A stretch of 64,000 nt of DNA from Limnanthes douglasii subsp. nivea (lineage: Eukaryota; Streptophyta; Magnoliopsida; Brassicales; Limnanthaceae). The position numbers and the translations under genes were made by a program. A model generated the notes under the pieces. The model did no database searches and was not told where the DNA came from. It saw only the letters and a list, made by a program, of their open reading frames with translations. The stretch covers positions 31,629,900-31,693,899 of the forward strand of contig JAUPFV010000001.1 of NCBI GenBank assembly GCA_036936605.1, in the 5' to 3' direction. Of this stretch, positions 47,181 to 56,534 are shown one piece after another (position 1 is the first letter of the stretch; each line of letters opens with the position of its first letter).

Positions 47181-48480
47181 AAAATCTATCTTGAACTGAC
47201 TATACTCTCAAACATGTCTATAAATGATAAGATGTTTTGGTGTGAGATGACGTCTATCACCTGATCTATTCGAGGTAAAAAGAAACGAGTCTTTACGACA
47301 TGATCAGTTGAGGCTTATGATGTTGATTCACATCCTCCACTTTTAATTTTTTCACTAATATCGGGTTTCCACTCATTTCAGATATTTTACTTCCATAATT
47401 TGGCCCATGACCAACAACAATTGATCAATTCTTTTACGGTATTAGATCTATTTATGAACAAATTTATTTTTTTGATTGCATTGGATTCATATGAGGGTCA
47501 ATCATGAGATGATATATAGTAATTAATTTAGGTATACTTGTTATTGAAATACTATAACAAGTAAATATATCTTTGTGATCCAATAAGAGATAAATCAGTT
47601 TTACCCTCATCTCATTTGGTAGGTTACTTCTAATGTTGATGGTTAGCCACCACATGATAGAATGGATCGTTTTCGAGCTCAACTAGTATGGTTGTTTTTG
47701 AGTCAGCACACAAGATTTTGTATTCTCGGTCGCTCAAAGAAAATCTAGACTTTTCGGGTGTGATGTGGCAATAGAGACATCAGATGTCAATGACATACTC
47801 TGAGTGGAAACAAGGCTTTTCACGATATGGACTAGGTCCCTGGCCTGCTATGTGAGATGGTTGCCCTTTCATTTGTAAATTGATGAGGTTATCATCCTCT
47901 TCTTCATCGTTGGAAGAAATAAAAGTGACATCATTGGACGGGTTAACGTGAGGTGACACTACTGAACTAAAAATCCATCTCGACCACGATAGAAAGGCTC
48001 GTGTTTGAGCTCTTTGAGAACGGTTGCATTTGGGTTAGCACGTAAGACTTCCTATTATTGGTCTTCGATGGGGAAATCTAGACTTGCGTTGGTGTGATGT
48101 CTCATTGGGGATATGGGATGATATGACACACCTTCAGTGACATCAATACTTTTTATAAAATAGACCATGTCATTCACCTACCTTGTGAGGTAGTTGTCAT
48201 TTCATTTATAAATTGGACGGGGTCGTCATCCTCCTCTTTGTCGGCATATTGAATAAAAGTGATATCATTGGATGGGTTAACATGAGGCAACACTACCGAA
48301 TTAACACAATTCATCTCCTTCTGAAGGTTTCAGCCTGATGTTAGGGAATCATTACCTTCTCATAAAGTCACTTCTAAGTTGGTGGTCAATCTTAACACGA
48401 GAGCTATTGAATCATAATCTCGATGCTGGATTTTTGAAGCGTGATTTGAGGTTGATTTTCCACCCAAAACGGAACCAAAA
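47181..48480 (-). pseudogene. Gypsy polyprotein fragment, protease-RT linker, with internal tandem duplication
   Basis: A minus-strand frame at 47682-47464 reads NLPNEMRVKLIYLLLDHKDI followed by ITIYHLMIDPHMNPM. This is the gypsy segment just before RT (compare the C frame 'MLKFLKDNQHVFAW...EVISHHL'). Further upstream is a 'SNDVTFISSNDEEEDDNLIN' stretch. That region is present twice: 47675-47970 and 48007-48304, each with 'gagctc...tctagactt', 'tgacatcat', 'ggttaac.tgagg.gacact'. The fragment is cut off before RT proper. Confidence 0.55.
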
Positions 48481-49539
48481 TGATAAATTAAAAAAACATC
48501 TAACGAGTTAAATTAGTATATAACTATGAACTTGAAACAATTGGAAGAACAACACTCGATATATTCAACATTTGGATTACGATAATTCTGATATTTCTTT
48601 TCATTATCTCTTTAGGTTTACAGTTGTTTATCAACTTTAATCCTTTTATATTAGTCTTCATTTAGGGAATCCTAAATCAATTGTCCTTCATCCTTTCAGT
48701 TTTTTGAAAGTCATTGTTGTTATTACATGCTCGTGTACATTCTCTATAGTAATGTTTGAAAATTTAAAACGTTGCCTCAAAGCGGTAGGATCATAGAAAG
48801 CGGAAAAATGCCACAAGGCGTAATAAGATGAACAAAGTTACTAACTAAAAAGGTTGAACATAGTATATTAGAAGGCATAACTATATTATTCTATACCTAC
48901 AAAAGTGCTTGTAGCACTAAAAAAACAGTTACATTTTAAATTTTTAATGACATCAGTTACAATTTTTTGAATTTAAATAATTAAACAGATATACCTTTGA
49001 TTAGGAAACTAATAGAAACATAAAAATACTATTTGATTGATTGATGCCGCAAATAATCGTAACTAGAAATGAAAGAGAGAAAAATTAATGAGTGTACGTT
49101 TTAAGGCCTTGAAGCGTTTGATTCAAAACTTACACATTAGTTAAAAAAAACGTCTGCGCTGTTTATATCAGTTAATGCGTACGTATCTGTAGATTGTTGA
49201 CAAAATCGACTCAACACACGCCTCAAAGTGTACGCCTCAACTGATTTTTAAAACCATGTTCTTACTATATGTATATATCATGCCAGGTACAGTCTCCGTA
49301 CTATATGCACGTATCGTGTTATATACGAACTTTTTACTGTTTGTCTATATTGATTTTGGGCCAATTCAGTAATGTTGGTCTTGGACCGCGCAGACTCAAA
49401 TGACGTATACGATGGCACAAGTTTTAGGGCTACGAGCTTGGATATCTAGTATAGCGTCAGGTCACCGAATCGAATGGATTCCACGAGTCAGGGTGATGAT
49501 GAGAGTCATACGATACGATAAGATCGTAGAGAGGGTCGC
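48481..49539. other. Intergenic or decayed repeat DNA
   Basis: No coding frame I can support. Phrases near 49090-49240 ('acgcctcaaagtgtacgcct') look repeat-derived, but I cannot assign them. Confidence 0.3.
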
Positions 49540-49850
49540 TCAGTTGAACGACATTTTCTTGTTATTATTGAAATTTTGAGATTTTGTTGACAATAAAAGA
49601 TTGCTAAACTAAGCGACTTCTTATAAAAAGTTTAGGGATTTGCTTGGTAAAATAAATTGTTTAATTGAACGATTATAAGATTAGTTTGGGGTTTAATAAG
49701 TGAAATTAGACCGTTGAGTTAAGCGATTCTTTTTATAAAAATATAATTCTGAACTTTCTTTGTGAAAGTTCTGTAAAGATGATTTTTTAAATGGCTTGCT
49801 ACTTTTGTATGTGTTTGATAAAAATAGATTGCTGAGTTGTGAAAACTCTT
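49540..49850. repeat. Second 'cagttgaacga...tttataaaa' subrepeat array
   Basis: Units near 49545, 49600, 49655, 49710 and 49830 share 'gattgctcagttgaacgatt' and 'ttataaaa' blocks at about 55-60 bp spacing. The motif matches the array at 46861-47180. Confidence 0.5.
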
Positions 49851-49959
49851 ACGAGCAAAAGGTTTTTGGATATAAAAGGATTTTAATAACTCTGGTGATC
49901 CCTTGATTTTAATAACTTTTATCAGTTTAGAAAATTTGTAGGCGCACATATAACCTTTA

Positions 49960-50105
49960 GTCTGACGCAATAGTCTACAAACCGAAATCAAAAAGTAAAC
50001 CACACAACGTGACACACTCAAATCAAGAAAACGTTTGTAAAAAAAATCGAACCCATCATCTTTTAATCACGAGCTCACCTACTCCAATAATTCAGCTACC
50101 TTAAT
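49960..50105 (-). mobile_element. SINE-like copy 1 (tRNA-derived head on the minus strand)
   Basis: The minus strand begins 'ggtagctgaattattggagt' and carries 'gagctcgtgattaaaagatg' and the B-box-like 'gggttcgattt', followed by a T-rich 'aaacgttttc' tail. The same layout is seen at 52380-52490. Confidence 0.4.
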
Positions 50106-50113
50106 AATAAGTA

Positions 50114-50354
50114 CTCCCTCCGTCTCATAATATTAGTCGTTTAAGGTTTTTTCACCAATATTAAGAAAAGTAATAATGCCTTTGAAAGAATAAAAAAAAT
50201 TTGATTGGTGGAGTTAATAACTTAGGCAGAAAGTTAACTATTTTATTGGTTGAAAGTGGAATACATGTAATAATATTGCATTGGAAAACGAAAACGAAAT
50301 ATATTATGAGACAAAAAATCTCTTCTAAAAAGACATATTATAATATAGAGGGAG
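50114..50354. mobile_element. Stowaway-type MITE (Tc1/mariner family)
   Basis: 241 bp with terminal inverted repeats ctccctccgtctcataatat on the left and 'atattataatatagagggag' on the right, flanked by TA on both sides (50112-50113 and 50355-50356). It has no coding capacity. It lies 3' of the NADKc-like gene. Confidence 0.85.
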
Positions 50355-50514
50355 TATATAATATACACCACCACTGACTTAAGCTTGTGGTATGAAAACG
50401 TACTAGCTAGGTTTGAAGCCTAACAGGCTACACAGTAGCAGTATTTATCAATCTAGTCTTACTATCATTTGGTTAGAATATAATACTAAAATACTCGTAT
50501 AAGTTAATGGAATA

Positions 50515-50660
50515 ATTACTATTCCTCCTGTTCTAAAATACATGTCGAAATGACGTTTTCGTTTATATAATAATATTATTTATTATGCTTTATTAATTAG
50601 AACATTTTTTTTGTTTTTATGAAATTTTTTTTATTATAGTTTTTAATATTTGTGCATAAC
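50515..50660. other. AT-rich spacer with a possible second, one-ended Stowaway remnant
   Basis: 'attcctcctgttctaaaata' at 50520 resembles a Stowaway end, but no opposite end is found. Confidence 0.25.
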
Positions 50661-50927
50661 CTCAAAAGGACCTGTACGAGGTATAAAATTGAAAGATCAG
50701 TTTAAATTTATCGAATTCCAAAACTAATTTGGTATTTCTGAGCAGGTAAATGCTATATAGGGGCGTAGTTTTACTAAATATAAATAACATTACTACAAAA
50801 TATATTAAAACTATATTGAAACGAAACTCATACAACAAGCAAAGAAAATTGACGGGAAAATCATATCCGAAATCAAATTTTGTCTCCACAAAACATTACA
50901 CCACCTAAGTACAGAAGTTACATGTAT

Positions 50928-53900
50928 TTACGTTTTTTCGATATTTTGGATAGCAGTCTTGAGCTCCAACTGGTAAGTGGATCTCGAAGGTGTTAATACT
51001 ACATCATACCATACAGAGCCGGGCTGGTATAGCCTGCTCTTATCTGCGTAAAGCTCGTATATAGATTCTGCGTCCGTGTTTATGTTAGTAACCGTTGTCA
51101 AACAATCGATCTCATCAGGGTCGATTAGCAAATTGTTTTCACCTTCTTTCCATGCTATCAACTGTATAGTTAAATTTGGAGGTTAAGGAACACTGAAATC
51201 GGACAGGTTGGAGTTATATAGTTAGAGAAGTTACCTTAGGTGGACCAGAATTTGCATTAGTACAATAGAGCTTAGAGAGATCCACAAGCTGACTGTATCT
51301 TGGAAATGCACTTGCGAATCTCTTGTGCGAATCTAACTGCGACTTCACTCGCACTGCTCTTTTCACCATCACAGCTCTCCTATTCGGATTATCATCGAGT
51401 TTTATAGGTTACTATATAAATAATAAGAGGTGATAGTAAGTGTAATGAATTTTGTACCTTATGCCTCTAACAACAGCCATATAAGCATCACAAACAACTC
51501 CAACCAATTCGATTCGATAAGGTTTCCTGTCGGCAACTTGTTTGTATTGATCTTCGTCGGGTTTAAGTTGCTCCCAATAGTTTTCGTTAATCGTGCCATC
51601 TTCGGCTACTTTATAACCAACCCCCATCCGGTAACGATGTTTATGTACATTTCTAGCCATAGTTATGGTTTGTTCGACAAATGGCTCCCACGATAACGTG
51701 CCATCCATTATCACGTCACGCCCTTCGTTCAATGCGGTTACTAGTACCGATGACGCTGCGTCCGTAGACGACTGATGCACCTGATTATCACATATTCGTT
51801 TGATTCCGTTAACAAAAAATAAAATATTCTCGATTTTATAGAGATTGATTGATTTAGTAAACGAAATTGAATACCAGTTCTGCAGTTTGAATCATGTCAT
51901 TGTGATGACCACTTGAACTAATTGCTCTATAAATCACATCTGTCTCTTTGAATGCATCTGCTTCTATATAAACTGCTTTAGTTGCAGCTCCTAACCAGAA
52001 GGAACTGCTCAATCACATGTTTTTAGTTAGTTGTATTAGTCAAATTTTTGTCCAAATATTTACAGTTTTTAACACTAAATAATTGACTCTCCACTTTTAA
52101 ATATAATCTTTTGAATCAAACTTTTGTCTTAACTATTTATCTTTAATAAAAATCAAAAGTTGCTCATTAAACTAATTTCTTTTTTTAGTGAATCCGTGGT
52201 CCTTACTTAACGAGTGCACACCTTCTAAACACTTAGAAGGTTCAAAACAAGAAAATGTTAATAAAAGAGACCGAATGTGTAACCTTTTTTTGTTACGAAC
52301 TCATCTAATCCACAGACAATTTGACTATTATTTTTTTCGTCGGAAATTTGTAGCCGTTAGTCAACGAGTGCGACGCTAGATTGTATCCACACAAGACAAA
52401 CTCAACTAAAAAAACGTAGGTGAAAAAATTCGAACTCATGATTTTTAGTCACAATTATAGCTTACTCCACCAACACGACTACCTTTTATAACACAATTTT
52501 TTAATGAAAATAGTTATTTATTTTCATAAAATTAAATCTATTTATTATTGATAGTTAAACGACTTAAATCGAAGACGACAATAAATAGCGAAAAATCTAC
52601 CATCTTCATTTTTTATTATTCATAGACTATGTATAATTCATGGACTATTTATCGGAAAATAAATAATTAATGGGCTAAATAATCTACAAAATCTTAATAT
52701 ATCCGACATACTTACTCATTTTTTATATCTTTAAGGACAGTGCTTTTCCCGGCTCCCATGCCACCACCCATGAGGAGGAGCACCGGACTGCGTTCACTAT
52801 GAGCCGCCGGAACCATGACGTCCGTGCAATTTGATTGGGCGTCGCATCCAATTGCTTTTAACTCCTCTACTAAAGTTGAAAATACCCTTGTCACCTTTAA
52901 GTCTTTTGTCACCCTCGCAAACCTCTGTTTCCTATAATCCAAATTAAAATACTTACATGAATTGAGAGAATAAATGTTTTAAAATTGCCAAACCAACTTA
53001 ATTAATAAATAAAAATACAAATAGTTCTGTTTGAGTATGCACCTTGTAGCTGCCATTACGAAATCCTTAAGCTTTGGTTTCTTCACAGATTCATCACTCA
53101 TCACCTACCATTATTAACCCATTCAAACAAAATATAAATATAAAAATAATAAATTCTACTACATTATTTAATCTGTAGCTCATTGACCTTATTTATATTA
53201 TTATCTTTGTGGCTCTAATGCGTCTGATGATTTCAAATACAATTATGAATATCATATCAACAATGGTGGCCTCACCCACCACATCACCTACTAAAATAAC
53301 ATTAAACGTTCCTTTCACGTTTCTCAGCTAACAAATTAAATTATAAAATATTCGATTCTTTTTTTCAAGTTGATTAATAAAAAGAAAACATACTGCGTGT
53401 TATAAACTTTTATTATTATCTTTCCGTTCCTCATTGTATTTGTGAAAATAAATACTAGTCACTAAATATAAAAAGATAAATACTAGTCACTAAAAACAAA
53501 TTAAATTATAAAATATTCGATTTCTTTTTTCAAATGATTGATAAAAGAAAATATACACCGTGTTAAGAACTTTTATTATTATCTTACCGTTCCTAAACGC
53601 ATTGTGAAAAACAATTAAGTAAGATAATTTATATCATTAGAAGATAAATTTTGGTAATTTGTTGCTTAAATCCCCATTGTACCGATAAAAACATAGGATG
53701 CCCACCCATGATATTTGCATAATATATAAATATTTAAAAATTATTATTTGATTTTTTATAGGGAATTTTCAGTCTAATGCAATAGTCTGCAAACCAATAG
53801 CCAGAAAGTAAATCATAGAAGGTGGCAAGTTCAGCCGAAAAAACGTGCCACAAAGTAAACCACAAAAACGACAGATTCAACTGAAAAAACGTGCCATAAA

Positions 53901-55004
53901 AAACCACAAAAAATGACAGATTCAGCAAAAAAAACGTCTATAAGTCAAAAGCATCCCTTACTCAACCAACTCGACTACTTCTTAAAACATCATTTGATTT
54001 TATATCTTTATATTTATTTAATTTTGTTTGTTTGTTTTTCTCCGAGTATTATTCAATGCTTTAAAACTTTAAATATTTAGTCTATGGATCTATAATTATG
54101 TAGAAATTACTGTTTAACTATTTAAACGATAAATTTTCCTCTTTTGATTTCTTTTGTCAATAATACATATCTAACTTTATCAATAATATTTAAATTCTAA
54201 CTTTTATCATTAACAAAAAAATTAAAAAATTTAAAGTGGGACAAAAGATTTACAGTTTACGCGAAAAAAAAATTAAACATATAGGAATTTAAGATGAAAA
54301 GAATATTACCAAAGTAATGGAACGAGAAGCTTTACTCCAATGAAAAGCAAAGTAACTAAGAATACATCTTTCGATTTCCTCCATTAATTTGACGTATAAC
54401 GAGTCGGCATCCGGTTCGTTTGAGAAATACTCGAATATATTTTCATCATACCCATCCGATTTCTTCAAATAATCATTAGCTAGTTTTCTCAGCTGTGGAT
54501 GTTCACTTGCATCAACAAATCCGATTTGTCGGGCTTAAAAACAACAATAAAAGCCGATTAATCATTCATTCGAAAAGTCGAATACAGTCACAAAAACATT
54601 ATTGTGACACGGACCCTTATCAAGAAAATGGTAGGGGAGGGGACCATAATTTTATTCTACTTTTATCTAAATTTAGAAGTTTATATTTATTTATAAAAAG
54701 GGTTTTATGTGAAAGTACCAACATAATCGCAAAATCTTTCGAGATCTCCATGACGGCCGGAGTCGGTCTTAACGAGCAAAGGGATGATGTGATCTTGCAT
54801 GGAGGGTTGAGTTGTTTTACGGCGACGGAGATGGTGGCGTGAAGCGGCGGCAGCAGCGACAAGTCCGACCAAAGTAGCTGGGAGGATGTGCGTAACGATT
54901 TTGCCATAAGCAGGACCTAGATTATAAACATGAGAAAGATTAAAGACTTTTAGTCAACTGAAGAAGAAGAGAAAGAAAGAAAGAGAGAGGTTACCATGTT
55001 CCAT
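50928..55004 (-). CDS. Membrane-anchored P-loop kinase with zeta-toxin-type domain, NADKc-like
   Basis: Nine exons, all GT-AG: 55004-54995, 54916-54719, 54533-54310, 53104-53043, 52931-52716, 52004-51875, 51780-51458, 51379-51235 and 51161-50928. Phases agree and give 513 residues. An N-terminal hydrophobic stretch (VTHILPATLVGLVAAAAA, residues 11-28) followed by HHLRRRK suggests a membrane anchor. The middle holds the Walker A motif MGGGMGAGKSTV and the zeta-toxin-type IEADAFKETDVIYRA. Plant proteins of this build include the calcium/calmodulin-dependent NAD kinase NADKc and close homologues of unknown substrate. Phosphorylating NAD to NADP is therefore inferred, not shown. No defects are visible. 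A partial copy lies at 18976-19680. Large introns 3 and 5 contain repeats. Confidence 0.85.
52190..52490 (-). mobile_element. SINE-like copy 2, in intron 5 of the NADKc-like gene
   Basis: Minus strand starts 'ggtagtcgtgttggtggagt' (A-box-like) and has 'catgagttcgaatttt' (B-box-like) about 45 nt later. Downstream, 'caacgagtgcgacgctagat' and 'taacgagtgcacacc' suggest an internally repeated body. Ends are not defined. Confidence 0.45.
53330..53612. repeat. Direct duplication in intron 3 of the NADKc-like gene
   Basis: 'acaaattaaattataaaata' followed by 'ttcgat', 'gtgttaagaacttttattattatctt' and 'ccgttcct' occurs at about 53330-53440 and again at 53497-53605. The copies are similar but not identical, about 165 bp apart. 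Confidence 0.7.
53770..53990 (-). mobile_element. SINE-like copy 3 with amplified 45-bp units
   Basis: Minus strand starts 'ggtagtcgagttggttgagt', as in copy 2, then carries about three tandem units with 'gcacgttttttcagttgaat' and 'ctgtcgtttttgtggtttac' (53815-53935). Confidence 0.4.
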
Positions 55005-55591
55005 CTTCCTGGTTTGGAGAGTAGAAAATGTTGGAGAGAAGAGGGAAGGCACTAACTTAGTTAACACCACAACGTTTTGGCTTTTGCTGTGTTGTTTGGG
55101 TCAATGTTGAAAATGTGAATATCATAACTATATAGTATTATAGCTCATACTCTATCAGGTATGAGAAAGTCGTATCCACTATTTAATATAGTTTTGTAGC
55201 CACTTATAAAAACTACTTCTACCATCTTTCGTCTCGGATTATTCTCACATATCATCTCATCATATGTTTTGTATTTTAACAATAAACAATATTAAATTAT
55301 TCTAAAACAATGTATCAAATGGTACGAAAACAACTTCCTAAACAAACATATTTTTTAAGACGATGGGAGTAATATTTTTAGTACAACAATTTTTTATGAA
55401 ATTAGTTTTGAGAAAAGTTAATTCGCAAGCAACTCATCAAAACTAACTACGTATTAAAATTAAAATTGATAAGAATAATTTTGGTTGGATTTTACATTTT
55501 ATTTTGGACCAGTTTAGGTCCAATTATTTGTAAAGTAAACGTAAATTTCAAATTTATCTTGCATATGGATCAATAAAATTTTAGTTTTTTT
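55005..55591. other. Upstream region of NADKc-like gene, and possible degenerate MITE
   Basis: Pyrimidine-rich 5' leader on the gene strand up to about 55090. 'ctaccatctttcgtctcgga' at 55218 and 'aagacgatgggagtaat' at 55357 could be worn inverted ends of a Stowaway-like element. Nothing else is recognised before the element C LTR. Confidence 0.3.
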
Positions 55592-56412
55592 TGGTGTGGA
55601 TAAAAGTTGCCTGAGGGTAGGCTGGTAATTTTAAGTGGAGTTTTAAGGTGGCGTGAGGGTGTTTAACAGTGTTTAAAGGTGTTTCACAGTGTTTAAGGGT
55701 GTTTCACAGTGTTTTAAGGGTGTTTCACAGTGTTTTAAGGGTGGAGAGAGAATTGTGCAGCTTGACAGCAGTCAATTTTTCTTACCCATAGTTAATGCTG
55801 GTGGTTGGGCATTTATAGTGTGAAATTTGGGCCCTTATGGGCTTTCGGGTCAAGTTTAATGGACCCGGGTCATGTTTAAAGACCCATAAGTTTTAAGCAG
55901 ATGTGCAGGTAGCTTAGTCAGATAGTGTTTAGGTTTTTTAGTACTTTAGTCATAGTTCGAACTGCCTTAAGTTTACAGTGTTCGAAATCATCTGTCCGGT
56001 TAAAAAGTCTCGTTCGAATTAAATACTTGGAGCCTGTCCGAATTCACGGGGAGATTTACTTTGGACTGCCCTTCCGGGGAGCACTTCGAATTCGGACTCA
56101 TCAGGAGCCCCTTTTTTAGGTATTTGAACAAGTGTCCTTGTTAAAGAACTGAAAAACAGTCCGACTTAGGAAATGGTCTTCCAATTCGAAGAGAGTTGAG
56201 GACAGGCCCGGACAGCCCAATCGTTACGAATTCTAAACGGTTCTTGTTAGAGTTAGTGGGACACGTGTCACTTTCTGGTTGGTTACTTCAGCCGTTTTTT
56301 CACCTTGAAAGTTGCACCACTTTCTCGAACAAGTTACCTCTTTAAATGCTATTAATGACATCAGCGCCGTCTTTTAATCATTGCCCAACTTTTCGGATTC
56401 TCCTAGGAAACA
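55592..56412 (-). repeat. Element C 3' LTR
   Basis: On the minus strand the right edge is TGTTTCCTAGGAGAATCC, directly after a purine tract (aaaaaaggggggt, 56414-56426). A TATA-like 'actataaatgccc' lies near 55820-55808. The left edge near 55592-55595 (tgtggataaaag on the plus strand) is approximate, since the partner LTR is beyond the window. Four 21-bp units 'gggtgtttcacagtgtttta' (55657-55742) lie in the predicted R-U5 part. Confidence 0.7.
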
Positions 56413-56427
56413 ACCCCCCTTTTTTAC
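56413..56427 (-). other. Element C polypurine tract
   Basis: Minus-strand run of A then G ending in gggggg, abutting the LTR terminus TG. It would prime plus-strand DNA synthesis. Confidence 0.7.
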
Positions 56428-56534
56428 ATTTACTATAAATTCTATTCATATTTCACAGCCTCATTATCACTTTCACTCTGCCATTTTACCCAAAGCTTCA
56501 TCTCTCTAAAACTTTAAGATTTCCTTAGTCGTTT
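56428..56534 (+). promoter_or_regulatory. Core promoter and leader of the element C antisense ORF
   Basis: Plus-strand TATA box 'ctataaat' at 56433-56440 lies 95 nt before the ATG at 56535. It is followed by a pyrimidine-rich leader (ttcacagcctcattatcact). It sits just inside the purine tract, so the antisense gene appears to have a promoter outside the LTR and pointing away from it. Confidence 0.55.

Noticed and set aside
54495..54907. Open frames of 95-115 codons on both strands
   Set aside because: They overlap exon 2 and part of intron 2 of the NADKc-like gene in other frames, and the spliced gene explains the coding signal.
55218..55375. Second complete Stowaway MITE upstream of the NADKc-like gene
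   Set aside because: The putative ends match only loosely and no convincing TA duplication is seen. It is mentioned only as a possible remnant.
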